Shown: piece by piece, positions 1 through 10,704 of the stretch
Layout: each line of letters opens with the position of its first letter
How positions within the stretch are numbered: position 1 is the stretch's first letter
Program-made: the position numbers and the translations under genes
Assembly: GCA_027308685.1 (NCBI GenBank)
Contig: DAIDEE010000030.1
Location: forward strand, 29,089 to 93,088
Reading direction: 5' to 3'
DNA: 64,000 bases
DNA from: Acidocella sp.
Lineage (GTDB): Bacteria > Pseudomonadota > Alphaproteobacteria > Acetobacterales > Acetobacteraceae
Notes under the pieces: generated by a model
What the model was told of the DNA's origin: nothing
Databases searched by the model: none
The model's input: only the letters and a program-made list of their open reading frames with translations

Positions 1-183
1 GCGGCTACCGGGTTTTTCGCGGCCTCCATCAGCGCCAGCCGATTCATCCTTTTACGCAAAAGACAATCCAAACATTGACGAGCGTGCCTCCCCCCGCCTA
101 TATGCCGCTTCCCCAAGGCTGAGCCGTTCAAGGTTCGGCTCTGAACTTGTTTTTATCGCCCATTACTGCCGGAGTTTTAGAAC

Positions 184-318
184 GTGAAACGGACCTATCA
201 ACCTTCCAAACTTGTCCGCAAGCGTCGGCATGGTTTTCGCGCCCGCATGGCAACTGTTGGCGGCCGCAAGGTCATCGCCAATCGCCGCGCCAAGGGCCGC
301 GCTAAACTCTCCGCCTGA
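184..318 (+). CDS. rpmH: 50S ribosomal protein L34 (44 aa, GTG start)
   Basis: My translation [44 protein letters not shown] is a textbook L34; not listed in the ORF track. Followed by rnpA as in most bacteria. Confidence 0.97.
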   Translation: MKRTYQPSKLVRKRRHGFRARMATVGGRKVIANRRAKGRAKLSA

Positions 319-344
319 TTTCTGCGTTCTCCGAGGGCCTGAAT

Positions 345-689
345 TTGGTTTCATACGCCCCGCCGGATACTTTTTCGCTTCGTGCCGATTTTTTGCGTAT
401 GGCTTCGCGCGGGCGCAAGCTGGCACGCCCTGGATTTGTGCTGCAGGCGATGAAATCCGCGCCTGATACGCCGGTGCGCGTGGGCTACACCGCCACTAAA
501 AAAATCGGCAACGCCGTGGCCCGCAACCGGGCCCGCCGCCGCCTGAAGGAAGCCGCGCGGCTAACGCTGGGCGACATGGAACTTAGCGGCTTGGAGCTGG
601 TCTTCATCTGCCGCCAGGAAACCGCCACGCTGCCGTTCGCGGTACTCTGCCAGAACCTCAAAACCGCTCTGCGCGAGGTTAACCAATGA
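345..689 (+). CDS. rnpA: Ribonuclease P protein component
   Basis: RnpA-like motif GYTATKKIGNAVARNRARRRLKEA; position between rpmH and yidD. The TTG start at 345 is uncertain. Confidence 0.93.
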   Translation: MVSYAPPDTFSLRADFLRMASRGRKLARPGFVLQAMKSAPDTPVRVGYTATKKIGNAVARNRARRRLKEAARLTLGDMELSGLELVFICRQETATLPFAVLCQNLKTALREVNQ

Positions 690-922
690 GCCCCGCCGCC
701 ACCATGCTCTCCGGCGCGGTGCGGGTGTACCAGCTTACCCTGCGCCCGCTGATCGGCGATAATTGCCGTTTTGTACCGTCTTGCAGCGCCTACGCCCGCG
801 AGGCTCTGGCGGTGCACGGTGCGGGCCGCGGCAGTTGGCTGGCGGTTAAACGCATCTGTTCTTGTCATCCCTGGCACCCGGGCGGTTACGACCCGGTACC
901 GCCCCCCACTTCGGAAGCTTAA
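686..922 (+). CDS. yidD: Membrane protein insertion efficiency factor
   Basis: YQLTLRPLIGDNCRFVPSCSAYAREAL...CHPWHPGGYDPVP is the YidD signature; overlaps the rnpA stop. Confidence 0.95.
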   Translation: MSPAATMLSGAVRVYQLTLRPLIGDNCRFVPSCSAYAREALAVHGAGRGSWLAVKRICSCHPWHPGGYDPVPPPTSEA

Positions 923-927
923 AACCC

Positions 928-2688
928 ATGGACCAAAAGCGGATTTTTATGGCACTGGCGATATCGGCCGTGATTCTCATCGCGTTCCAATTCATCCAGG
1001 CTGAGTTTTTGCCGCATCCGCCGCCGCCCGCCGTGGTGGCGAGCCAGAGCCAGCCGGATACCGCCAGCACACCTGCCGCCGGTGCCGCCAATGCCCCCGG
1101 CGCGAATGCCAGCGCCGTTGCCGCCGCCAATGGCCCCCGGCTGACGATCGACACGCCCAACATCCAGGGCAGCCTCGCGCTTACCGGTGCGGTGCTCGAT
1201 GATGTGCAGTTGAAAGCCTACCACGAGACTACCGCCAAAGACTCCCCGCTGGTGCAAATTCTGGGCCGCCGCGACAGTAAAACCCCGTTCTACACCCAGT
1301 TTGGCTGGACCAACCCGGCCGGCAGCAGCATCGCCGTGCCGACCGACAGCACAGTGTGGACCGCTTCCGCCAGCACGTTAACCCCCGATGCGCCTGTCAC
1401 GCTCTCATGGGATAACGGCGCTGGCGTCACCTTCCAGCAAGTTCTGAGCGTGGATGATAAATTCATGTTCTCGGTCACCCAGCATGTGATCAACCACACC
1501 GCCGCGCCGATCAAACTCTATGATTGGGGCCGGGTGGCGCGCGACTACCTGCCGGATGAGCAAAAGAGCTACATTTTATATGATGGCCCGCTCGGCGTGA
1601 TTAACGGCACGCTCAAGCAAATCTCCTACGCCTCCACCAAATCAGATGGCACCCGCAGCGCCGATGGCACCGCCTATTCCGAGACCAGCAACGGCGGCTG
1701 GCTGGGCATCACCGATAAATACTGGCTGACCGCGCTGATCCCCGCCCAGGATACCAACCTGAACGGCGCGGTGCGCTACCTGCCCACCACCCTGGGTGAC
1801 GGCCATGCCTATCAGACCGATTTCATCAGCAACGCCCCCGAGACCATTGCCCCCGGCGCAACCTCGGCGAATTCGATGCATTTGTTCACTGGCGCCAAGG
1901 TTGTGAGAACCCTCGATGCCTATCAAGCCCAATACAACATCCCAAGCTTCGACCACGCGGTGGATTTCGGCCATCTTTATCTCATCACCAAACCGATCTT
2001 CTTCGCCATTGACTGGCTGAATTCCAAAATCGGCAATTTCGGCCTCGCCATCATGGTGTTCACCGTCGGTGTGAAGGCATTGTTCTTCCCGCTCGCCAGC
2101 TATTCCTATCGCTCGATGGGCAAAATGAAGGCGGCGGCGCCGAAGATCAAAGCCCTCAAGGAAATGTATAAGGACGACAACGCCAAAATCCAGCAGGAAA
2201 CCATGGCGCTGTATAAGGCCGAGAAAATCAATCCGGCATCGGGATGTTTGCCGATGCTGGTGCAAATTCCGGTGTTCTTTGCGCTGTATAAGGTAATTTA
2301 TATTACCATCGAAATGCGCCAGGCGCCGTTTTATGGCTGGATCCACGATCTTTCCGCACCGGACCCCACCAATATCTTCAATTTGTTTGGGTTGATTCCG
2401 TTCGACCCCACCGTGATCTCGCCGTACCTCGGCCTGGGCGCGCTGCCGATCATCATGGGCTTCACCATGTTCCTGCAGCAAAAACTCAACCCCGCCCCGC
2501 CTGACCCGGTGCAGGCGCGGATGTTCCAGTTCATGCCGATCATCTTCACTTTCATGCTGGCGCGCTTTCCGGCCGGTCTGGTGCTATACTGGACCTGGAA
2601 CAACCTTCTCTCAGTAGGACAACAATGGCTGATCATGCGCCGGGCAGCCGGCCCGAAGACGACGAAGACGGTGCTGGCGAAAACCTAG
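928..2688 (+). CDS. yidC: Membrane protein insertase YidC
   Basis: Start MDQKRIFMALAISAVILIAFQF at ATG 928; C-terminal 60KD_IMP domain (YKAEKINPASGCLPMLVQIPVFFALYKVI). Confidence 0.97.
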   Translation: MDQKRIFMALAISAVILIAFQFIQAEFLPHPPPPAVVASQSQPDTASTPAAGAANAPGANASAVAAANGPRLTIDTPNIQGSLALTGAVLDDVQLKAYHETTAKDSPLVQILGRRDSKTPFYTQFGWTNPAGSSIAVPTDSTVWTASASTLTPDAPVTLSWDNGAGVTFQQVLSVDDKFMFSVTQHVINHTAAPIKLYDWGRVARDYLPDEQKSYILYDGPLGVINGTLKQISYASTKSDGTRSADGTAYSETSNGGWLGITDKYWLTALIPAQDTNLNGAVRYLPTTLGDGHAYQTDFISNAPETIAPGATSANSMHLFTGAKVVRTLDAYQAQYNIPSFDHAVDFGHLYLITKPIFFAIDWLNSKIGNFGLAIMVFTVGVKALFFPLASYSYRSMGKMKAAAPKIKALKEMYKDDNAKIQQETMALYKAEKINPASGCLPMLVQIPVFFALYKVIYITIEMRQAPFYGWIHDLSAPDPTNIFNLFGLIPFDPTVISPYLGLGALPIIMGFTMFLQQKLNPAPPDPVQARMFQFMPIIFTFMLARFPAGLVLYWTWNNLLSVGQQWLIMRRAAGPKTTKTVLAKT

Positions 2689-3341
2689 AGCATGTCTTTG
2701 CGCCGCAGGAATTCAGCCCTGAACAGCTGGAATCCGGGCGCGTGTTGTTCGCCGGTGCCTGTGAGTTTTTCTACGCTGCCCAGGCGCTCGAGCATCTGCC
2801 CGAGCCGCGTGGGATTGAGGTGGCATTTGCCGGACGCTCCAACGTTGGAAAATCCTCGCTGCTGAATGCGCTAACCGGGCGCAATGCCTTGGCCCGCGTC
2901 TCGCATCAGCCAGGCCGCACCAGGCAGTTGAACTTCTTCCAGATGGAGTCCGCACCTTTGGTGCTGGTGGACATGCCGGGCTACGGCTATGCCGAAGCCC
3001 CCAAAGCCATCAAGCGCGACTGGCAGGGGCTGATGCTGGATTATTTGCGGGGCCGGCCGAACTTGCGCCGCGTGCTGCTGCTACTCGATGCCCGGATCGA
3101 GGTGAAAACCTCCGATGAAACCGTGCTGGAATTGCTCGATCAATCCGCGGTGGCCTACCAGATCGTGCTGACCAAAGCGGATTCCGTTAAACCCGCCGCC
3201 TTGGCCCGCAAGCAGGACGAAATCCGCGCGCTCGCCGCCAAGCACCCCGCAGCGATGCATAATATCATCACCACCAGCAGCAATACCGGCTTTGGCATGG
3301 ATGAACTCCGTGCCAACATCGCTGCTCTCGCCAAGGATTGA
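2625..3341 (+). CDS. engB: Ribosome biogenesis GTP-binding protein EngB/YihA/YsxC
   Basis: G1 motif GRSNVGKSSLLNALTGR, DMPGYGYA, TKAD. Overlaps the yidC 3' end out of frame. Confidence 0.94.
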   Translation: MADHAPGSRPEDDEDGAGENLEHVFAPQEFSPEQLESGRVLFAGACEFFYAAQALEHLPEPRGIEVAFAGRSNVGKSSLLNALTGRNALARVSHQPGRTRQLNFFQMESAPLVLVDMPGYGYAEAPKAIKRDWQGLMLDYLRGRPNLRRVLLLLDARIEVKTSDETVLELLDQSAVAYQIVLTKADSVKPAALARKQDEIRALAAKHPAAMHNIITTSSNTGFGMDELRANIAALAKD

Positions 3342-3343
3342 TC

Positions 3344-4240
3344 ATGGAAAAAGCCACCATGGAAAAGGCCGCTGAACAGGCCCAAATCGTCGCCCGCGTG
3401 CTGCCATATTTGCGCCGCTACGCCGGCGCGACCATCGTGGTGAAGTATGGCGGGCACGCCATGGAAGAAGGCCATCTGGCCTCGCAGTTTGGCAACGACA
3501 TCGCGCTGCTCAAGCAGGTCGGCATCAACCCCGTGATCGTGCATGGCGGCGGACCGCAGATCAACGCCATGCTGGCCCGGCTGGAAATTAAATCCCACTT
3601 CGTCGATGGCCTGCGCATCACCGATGCCGCGATGGTGGAAGTGGTGGAGATGGTGCTTTCCGGCACCGTAAACAAACAGGTCGCCGGCCTGATCAACAAA
3701 GCCGGGGCGCTCGCCGTTGGTATTTCCGGCAAGGACGGCGGGCTGATCCGCGCCAAAAAACTATCGCGCACCAAGCGCGACCCCGGCTCGAACATCGAGA
3801 GCGTGCTCGACCTCGGCTTCGTGGGGGAGCCCACCCATATCGACACCCGCGTCATCCACGCGCTGACCGGCGCCGGGCTGATCCCCGTCATCGCGCCGGT
3901 GGGCGTGGGTGAAGACGGCCAGACCTACAACATCAACGCCGACACCGCCGCCGGCGCCATTGCCGGTGCGCTGAACGCCAACCGGCTGCTGATGCTGACC
4001 GATGTTCCGGGCGTGCTGGATAAGCAGAAGAATTTGCTGACGGATTTATCGCTGGCCGACATTCAGCGGCTGATCGACGACGAGACCATCTCCGGCGGCA
4101 TGATCCCGAAGGCGCTGACCTGTCTGGAAGCAGTGACGCAAGGGGTGAAAGGCGCCACAATTTTAGACGGCCGCGTTCCACACGCGCTGCTGCTGGAATT
4201 GTTTACCGAGGGTGGGATTGGGACGTTGATCCATAAGTAG
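3344..4240 (+). CDS. argB: Acetylglutamate kinase
   Basis: VVKYGGHAMEE, VHGGGPQINAML, GISGKDGGLIRAKK; ArgB family. Confidence 0.96.
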   Translation: MEKATMEKAAEQAQIVARVLPYLRRYAGATIVVKYGGHAMEEGHLASQFGNDIALLKQVGINPVIVHGGGPQINAMLARLEIKSHFVDGLRITDAAMVEVVEMVLSGTVNKQVAGLINKAGALAVGISGKDGGLIRAKKLSRTKRDPGSNIESVLDLGFVGEPTHIDTRVIHALTGAGLIPVIAPVGVGEDGQTYNINADTAAGAIAGALNANRLLMLTDVPGVLDKQKNLLTDLSLADIQRLIDDETISGGMIPKALTCLEAVTQGVKGATILDGRVPHALLLELFTEGGIGTLIHK

Positions 4241-4297
4241 AACCGGACAAGCGCCCGGCTCTCGGCAACGCCCGCATTTGCGCCTACACTTGCCCCC

Positions 4298-4873
4298 ATG
4301 CTCATTCTCATCCTCGGCCTGATCCTTTTCCTTGGCGTCCACAGCTTTTCCATGTCACGCCGCTGGCGGGCCAAAGCGATCGACCTTATGGGGCTGCGCT
4401 ATTACAAACTCTCCTACATGGCGAAGTCCTTCCTCGGGCTGGGGCTGATCATCTGGGGCTTTATCCGCTACCGCCATGCCGGGCTGATTATGGTCTGGAA
4501 TCCACCCTACGCGCTGCATTACCTGAATTTTGCGCTGACATGGCTGGCCCTCGTCAGCTTGTTCAGCATGGGCAGCAAGCCCGGCAAAATCCGTGGCTTG
4601 GTGCGCCACCCCATGATCACGGCGGTTAAATTCTGGGCGCTGGCGCATTTGCTGGTGAACGGCGACCTGGGCGGCATGTTGCTGTTCGGCAGCTTCCTGG
4701 CCTGGGCCGTGGCGGATAGGATTTCACTAAAAAAGCGCGGCGACTACGGTGCCCCCCGCAACAAAAAATTCACCCCGGCGGATTTGCAAGCCGGGGTTTT
4801 GGGCAGCGCCATCTACGCCGCTATTATCTTCCTGCACCCCTATCTGTTCGGTGTGCCGGTCATCAACGGGTAG
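4298..4873 (+). CDS. NnrU-like membrane protein
   Basis: Multi-TM protein with LGVHSFSM..., RGLVRHPMITAVKFWALAHLLVNGD, typical of the NnrU family. Confidence 0.85.
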   Translation: MLILILGLILFLGVHSFSMSRRWRAKAIDLMGLRYYKLSYMAKSFLGLGLIIWGFIRYRHAGLIMVWNPPYALHYLNFALTWLALVSLFSMGSKPGKIRGLVRHPMITAVKFWALAHLLVNGDLGGMLLFGSFLAWAVADRISLKKRGDYGAPRNKKFTPADLQAGVLGSAIYAAIIFLHPYLFGVPVING

Positions 4874-4960
4874 GGATAAAACACCTGCCTTGGCGAAACG
4901 CGGCACCTGTGCTGAACTGCTCCCCTTAACGGCAGCAACATAACGCCGAGGGGAACCGCC

Positions 4961-6217
4961 ATGGACCATGATTATCTGGCTGACAACCCATATGAAATGG
5001 CGTTGAGCGAGATCGACCCGGCCCAGCCAATCTTGTTCCAGCACGATGCCATATGGCCGTATTTTGAACGGCTGCGCCGCGAGGCCCCGGTACATTATTC
5101 CAAGGCCGGCATGTTCGGCGCCTATTGGTCGATCACCAAATACCGGCACATCATGCAGGTCGAGGCGAACCACGAGGTGTTCTCCTCGGATGTAAAATAT
5201 GGCGGCATCACCCTGCGCGACCAGCCGCTGGATTTCGTACTGCCGATGTTCATCGCCATGGACCCGCCGCGCCATGATGCACAACGCGCTGCGGTACAGG
5301 GCATCGTAGCGGCGCCCAGCCTCACGCAACTCGAAATCCTCATCCGTAAGCGGGCCCAAACCGCGCTCGATCATCTGCCGATTGGCGAAACCTTTGACTG
5401 GGCGGAGAAGGTTTCCATCGAGCTGACCACCCAACTGCTCGCAACCCTGCTGGATTTTCCGTGGGAGGACCGGCGCAAACTCACCCGCTGGTCGGATGTG
5501 GCAACCGCGGTGCCAGGTGGCGGCATCATCAATAACGAAGACGAACGCCGCGTTGAGTTGCTTGAATGCCTCGGCTATTTCACGCAACTCTGGAATGAGC
5601 GTGTCAACGCCCCGCCGCGTGGTGACCTTATTTCGATGATGGCACATTCTGAGGCCACGCGGCACCAAACCCCGATGGAGTATCTCGGCAATATTCTGCT
5701 CCTGATCGTCGGTGGCAATGACACCACCCGCAACTCGATCACCGGCGGGCTGTATGCGCTGAATAAATTCCCTGATGAATACAGCAAACTTCTGGCTAAC
5801 CCCGGTTTGATTCCCAACATGGTCCCGGAAATCATCCGCTGGCAAACCCCGCTCGCCCATATGCGCCGCACCGCGACGCGGGATTTTGAATTCGAGGGTA
5901 AAAAAATCCATGCGGGCGACAGGGTGGTGATGTGGTATGTGTCGGGCAACCGCGATGAGGAAATTATCCCGCAGGCAGACCGGATGATCATTGACCGCGA
6001 AAAATCCCGCCGGCATTTATCCTTCGGCTTCGGCCTGCACCGCTGCTTAGGTGAGCGCCTGGCGGATATGCAGTTGCGCATTTGCTGGGAGGAAATTCTG
6101 CAGCGGTTTGGACGGATTGAAGTTGTTGAAGAACCACAGAGGGTTTTTTCAACATTCGTGAAGGGATATGTGAATTTGAATGTGCAAATTCCCGCCAACG
6201 CGGTGCGGAAACATTAG
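4961..6217 (+). CDS. Cytochrome P450
   Basis: Heme-ligand loop FGFGLHRCLGERLA, I-helix GGNDTTRN, and PEIIRWQTP (ExxR). Confidence 0.96.
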   Translation: MDHDYLADNPYEMALSEIDPAQPILFQHDAIWPYFERLRREAPVHYSKAGMFGAYWSITKYRHIMQVEANHEVFSSDVKYGGITLRDQPLDFVLPMFIAMDPPRHDAQRAAVQGIVAAPSLTQLEILIRKRAQTALDHLPIGETFDWAEKVSIELTTQLLATLLDFPWEDRRKLTRWSDVATAVPGGGIINNEDERRVELLECLGYFTQLWNERVNAPPRGDLISMMAHSEATRHQTPMEYLGNILLLIVGGNDTTRNSITGGLYALNKFPDEYSKLLANPGLIPNMVPEIIRWQTPLAHMRRTATRDFEFEGKKIHAGDRVVMWYVSGNRDEEIIPQADRMIIDREKSRRHLSFGFGLHRCLGERLADMQLRICWEEILQRFGRIEVVEEPQRVFSTFVKGYVNLNVQIPANAVRKH

Positions 6218-6223
6218 AGCCGG

Positions 6224-7108
6224 GTGGGCAGCGTGACATCATACCAGAAAGACCCTCGTATTCTACTGGTCACCGGCTGTGATGAGTGGCATTTTGACTT
6301 GGCGGCAGATTGCATCGCTTCGTTTCATGCCAACTATCCTAGCGCCTGCGATGTAGGTTTCATCAATTTTGGCCGTAAAACCCCGCCGCACGAAATCGCC
6401 GCGCATGTGACCCATTATCTGCCCCTGCGAGCACCGGCGGAATTCTCCAAGAACATGGGCTATTACACAGCCTTCAGCGGTGCCAAGGCCAAATTGCCAG
6501 AGTTGTTTCCGGGTTATGAGGTTTACATCTGGGTCGATACTGACTGCTGGTTCCAGGGGGCTGATTCGTTGCCTCGCATCATCGCCCAGGCCCGCACCCA
6601 TGATATCGCGATTCATCCTGAATTTGACGTGCATTATATCAACTATCCAACGCCCTCAAAACGCACACTGAATATTTATCGTCGCAATGAAGGCGAAGAT
6701 TTATCCAACATGCCGCTGAACATGCCGATGCTGAATGCCGGGGTGTTTGCCATGCGCGCCACATCGCCCATTTGGGCGGCGTGGCAGCAGGAATTGCAGG
6801 CCTTACGGGACAAGCAGGCACAGGGCCAAAAAATCTATTTCTCTGACCAGATTCCATTGCATAAAATCATTTATAAAATGCAATTCGATATCGGGCCGCT
6901 GCGGGCGATTGACAATTGGCAGACTTATATATGCTTTCCCGGCGTGGATTTACGGACCAAAAAACTCATCGTCCCCACGCCGCCACATGAAGTCATCGGC
7001 ATCATCCACCTGGCTGGAAGCACGAAATTTGAAACCGTCACCATGAATGGCCACTCATTCGGGTTACGCTACCGCGATTTTCAACGGCTGGCGCGGGAGG
7101 TGATTTGA
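6224..7108 (+). CDS. Putative GT-A-like glycosyltransferase / hypothetical protein
   Basis: DxD-like motif YIWVDTDCWF and MLNAGVFAMRA; begins 6 bp after the P450 stop. Family assignment tentative. Confidence 0.55.
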   Translation: MGSVTSYQKDPRILLVTGCDEWHFDLAADCIASFHANYPSACDVGFINFGRKTPPHEIAAHVTHYLPLRAPAEFSKNMGYYTAFSGAKAKLPELFPGYEVYIWVDTDCWFQGADSLPRIIAQARTHDIAIHPEFDVHYINYPTPSKRTLNIYRRNEGEDLSNMPLNMPMLNAGVFAMRATSPIWAAWQQELQALRDKQAQGQKIYFSDQIPLHKIIYKMQFDIGPLRAIDNWQTYICFPGVDLRTKKLIVPTPPHEVIGIIHLAGSTKFETVTMNGHSFGLRYRDFQRLAREVI

Positions 7109-7146
7109 GTTGAACCCATCAGGCCGCCCCACCGCCACCGTCATAA

Positions 7147-7174
7147 CAAAAAAGGGGGCCGAAGCCCCCCTTTT
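7147..7174. terminator. Rho-independent terminator, possibly bidirectional
   Basis: aaaaaaGGGGGCcgaaGCCCCCctttt hairpin with A-run and T-run on the two sides, between convergent genes. Confidence 0.85.
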
Positions 7175-7190
7175 CCGGTATCTCGGCCTA

Positions 7191-8624
7191 TTAAGCCGAG
7201 TAATACATTTCAAACTCAACCGGGTGCGGGGTGTGCTCGAAACGATACACATCTTTCCATTTCAGTTCGATATAGCTCTCAATCTGCTCCTTACTGAACA
7301 CGTCGCCGGCCAGCAGGAACTCATGGTTGGCTTCCAAATTCACCAAGGCTTCGCGCAGTGAACCGCAAACCGTCGGGATGCCTTTCAGCTCTTCCGGCGG
7401 CAGGTCATACAAGTCCTTGTCCATCGGATCGCCCGGGTGGATTTTGTTCTTGATACCATCCAGCCCGGCCATCGCAATGGCGGAGAACGCCAGATACGGG
7501 TTGGCGGTCGGGTCAGGGAAGCGCACTTCAACGCGCTTGGCCTTCGGGCTGGTGGTGTACGGAATCCGGCACGAAGCCGAACGGTTACGCGCTGAATACG
7601 CCAGCAACACCGGCGCCTCGAACCCAGGGATCAACCTTTTGTAGCTGTTGGTGGAAGGGTTCGTGAACGCGTTGATCGACTTGGCATGTTTGATAATGCC
7701 ACCAATGAAATACAGGCACATCTCAGAGAGATCAGCATAACCATTCCCCGCAAACAACGGCTTGCCGGCTTTCCAGATCGACTGGTGGGTATGCATACCC
7801 GAGCCGTTATCGCCATAGATCGGCTTCGGCATAAAGGTCGCGGTCTTGCCATACGAATGCGCGACGTTGTGGACGCAGTATTTATAAATCTGCATCTGGT
7901 CGGCCATCTTGGTCAGTGTGCCGAACCGGGTTCCCAACTCGTGCTGGCTCTGCGCCACTTCATGGTGATGCTTTTCAATCGGCAGGCCCATCTCGCCCAT
8001 CGCAGAGAGCATTTCAGCGCGCAAATCAGAATCACCATCCACCGGTGGAACCGGGAAATAGCCACCCTTCACAGACGGACGATGGCCCATGTTGCCTTCC
8101 GGATAGTCCTTCATCGAGGAACCGGGGCCTTCAATGCTGTCCACCTGGTAGGTGCCGAAGTTACCGCCGGTGCCAAACTTCACGCTATCAAAAATGAAGA
8201 ACTCAGCCTCCGCACCCACCACAATCTGGTCGCCGATGCCGGTTGACTTCAAATAGGCTTCCACCTTCTTAGCGGTCGAGCGCGGGTCGCGGGCGTAGCC
8301 CTGGCCGGTCGAAGGCTCAATGATATCGCAGAACAAAATCAGGCTCGGCTTGGCCGCAAACGGGTCCATCACCGCGGTTTCAACGTCCGGCTGCAAAATC
8401 ATGTCGGATTCGTTGATGGCTTTCCAGCCGGCGATGGAAGAACCATCGAACATGAAGCCGTCCTTCAGGGCGTCTGCATCGACCGTCGAAATATGCTGGG
8501 CGGTGTGCTGCCACTTGCCTTTCGGGTCGGTGAAACGAAGATCGACGTATTCAACGCCGTTCTCCTTAATCATCTCTAAAACTTTTGCGATTCCATCGTC
8601 AGTTCCAGCGGGCTTCTTCGCCAT
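7191..8624 (-). CDS. glnA: Glutamine synthetase type I (GSI-beta)
   Basis: [27 protein letters not shown], adenylylation-site-like DLYDLPPEE; next to glnB. Confidence 0.97.
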   Translation of the reverse strand: MAKKPAGTDDGIAKVLEMIKENGVEYVDLRFTDPKGKWQHTAQHISTVDADALKDGFMFDGSSIAGWKAINESDMILQPDVETAVMDPFAAKPSLILFCDIIEPSTGQGYARDPRSTAKKVEAYLKSTGIGDQIVVGAEAEFFIFDSVKFGTGGNFGTYQVDSIEGPGSSMKDYPEGNMGHRPSVKGGYFPVPPVDGDSDLRAEMLSAMGEMGLPIEKHHHEVAQSQHELGTRFGTLTKMADQMQIYKYCVHNVAHSYGKTATFMPKPIYGDNGSGMHTHQSIWKAGKPLFAGNGYADLSEMCLYFIGGIIKHAKSINAFTNPSTNSYKRLIPGFEAPVLLAYSARNRSASCRIPYTTSPKAKRVEVRFPDPTANPYLAFSAIAMAGLDGIKNKIHPGDPMDKDLYDLPPEELKGIPTVCGSLREALVNLEANHEFLLAGDVFSKEQIESYIELKWKDVYRFEHTPHPVEFEMYYSA

Positions 8625-8775
8625 GCTCTATCCCCGTTTATATCAAAGGTTGTTTGTCCACGCGCAACAAAACCGCACCATGCGGCATTTGCTGCCCACT
8701 ATCCTCTGTGCAACGCCAGGCGCGGCATAGCAAGCCACCATGCCGCGTCCACAGCTATACAAATGAACGAAGCGG

Positions 8776-9267
<492 letters not shown>

Positions 9268-9366
9268 TTAGCCATGCCGCTATGTTTTGCCCACGGTACG
9301 GCTTCTAGTTGCTTAATTTATAGGCAAATTTGCTTCATCCTGACATGACAGCTATTTTGCGCCGAT

Positions 9367-10569
9367 ATGACCCAAGGACGCCTCGTGAAATCTCCTAACA
9401 ATCTGCTCGCCCAAACCGGCACCACCATCTTCACCATCATGTCGGCATTGGCGGTGCAGCATACCGCCATCAATCTTGGCCAGGGCTTCCCCGATGTGCA
9501 AGGCCCGGCGGATGTGGTGCAAGCGGCGGCCGACGCATTGTTAGATAACCGCAACCAATACCCGCCGATGACCGGTGTGGCGGAACTCCGCCAGGCGGTC
9601 GCCGCGGCCAACAAGCGGTTTTATAATCTCGATATCGACCCCAACGGCGGCGTGGTGGTCACCTCCGGCGCCACCGAGGCCATCACCGCCTGCCTGACAG
9701 CGCTGATCAACCCCGGCGACGAGGTAGTGGCAATCGAGCCTTTGTACGATACCTACCTGCCGGTGATTAAACTGCTGGGCGGCATCCCGAAGCTGGTGCG
9801 TCTCAACCCGCCGGATTGGAGCCTGCCGCACAACGAACTAACCGCCGCCTTCTCACCGCGCACCAAATTGCTATTGCTGAACTCGCCGATGAACCCCTGC
9901 GGCAAGGTGTTCACCCGTGCCGAATTAAACTTCATCGCGGACTTACTGGAACAGCATGATGCCTACGCGGTGTGCGATGAGGTTTACGAACATCTGGTGT
10001 TCGCCCCCGCCACCCATATTCCATTGATGACCCTGCCCGGCATGGCCGAGCGGACATTGCGGGTCGGCAGTGCTGGCAAAACCTTCTCCCTCACCGGCTG
10101 GAAGATCGGCTATGTCTCCGGCCCGAATGAACTGGTGGGCGTGGTTGCCAAGGCACACCAGAACCTCACCTTCACCAGTGCGCCGAATTTGCAACGCGCG
10201 GTGGCGCTGGGGCTGGCCAAGCCGGATGAGTATTTCACCGCATTAGGGAGCACGCTGGCGGCCAAGCGGGATTTACTAGCCGCTGGCCTCACCCGCCTCG
10301 GCTTTGGCGTGCTGCCGGCGGATGGCAGTTATTTCATCACCGCCGACATTTCGCCCCTCGGCTTTACTGGCGATGATATGGCCTTCTGCCGCACCATCAC
10401 CGAACAGGCCGGGGTGGCCGCGATTCCGCTCTCAGCCTTTTACGACAGTAACGGACCCAGCCATTTTGTGCGGTTTGCCTTCTGCAAGCAGGATTCGGTC
10501 CTCAATAATGCCCTCGCCCGCCTAGAAAACTGGATAACGCCAGAGCAAACATTGACGGCGACCGCATGA
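9367..10569 (+). CDS. PLP-dependent class I/II aminotransferase
   Basis: LGQGFPDVQGP, PLYDTYLPVI, VGSAGKTFSLTGWKIGY (PLP lysine); full-length. Confidence 0.93.
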   Translation: MTQGRLVKSPNNLLAQTGTTIFTIMSALAVQHTAINLGQGFPDVQGPADVVQAAADALLDNRNQYPPMTGVAELRQAVAAANKRFYNLDIDPNGGVVVTSGATEAITACLTALINPGDEVVAIEPLYDTYLPVIKLLGGIPKLVRLNPPDWSLPHNELTAAFSPRTKLLLLNSPMNPCGKVFTRAELNFIADLLEQHDAYAVCDEVYEHLVFAPATHIPLMTLPGMAERTLRVGSAGKTFSLTGWKIGYVSGPNELVGVVAKAHQNLTFTSAPNLQRAVALGLAKPDEYFTALGSTLAAKRDLLAAGLTRLGFGVLPADGSYFITADISPLGFTGDDMAFCRTITEQAGVAAIPLSAFYDSNGPSHFVRFAFCKQDSVLNNALARLENWITPEQTLTATA

Positions 10570-10605
10570 GCGCAGTACCACCCAGCACTGATCAGGGCAC
10601 CTGAT

Positions 10606-10682
10606 GGCGGACGTAGCTCAGTTGGTAGAGCGCCGGTTTGTGGTACCGGTTGTCGCGGGTTCAATCCCCGTCGTTCGCCCCA
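10606..10682 (+). tRNA. tRNA-His (anticodon GTG), encoded CCA
   Basis: Manual fold: G-1 pairs with C73; acceptor GCGGACG/CGTTCGC; D stem GCTC/GAGC; anticodon arm CCGGT-TTGTGGT-ACCGG; T arm GCGGG-TTCAATC-CCCGT; 3' CCA. Confidence 0.97.
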
Positions 10683-10704
10683 TCCCCCTCCTGCTTGTTT
10701 CAGC

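Noticed and set aside
1-320. rpmH region as the chromosome origin (oriC)
   Set aside because: No dnaA gene and no DnaA-box cluster seen here; rpmH-rnpA linkage to oriC is not reliable in alphaproteobacteria.
1642-2481. Long antisense ORF (279 aa) opposite yidC, and many similar antisense ORFs opposite glnA, typA, nuo genes and others
   Set aside because: High-GC codon usage routinely opens antisense frames. Their translations are low-complexity and lack recognisable domains, while the sense frames are clear conserved genes.
7686-8246. 186-aa plus-strand ORF opposite glnA
   Set aside because: Antisense to highly conserved glnA; not a plausible independent gene.
9324-9333. GCAAATTTGC palindrome between glnB and the aminotransferase
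   Set aside because: Short palindrome expected by chance in AT-rich intergenic DNA; no match to a regulator I can name.
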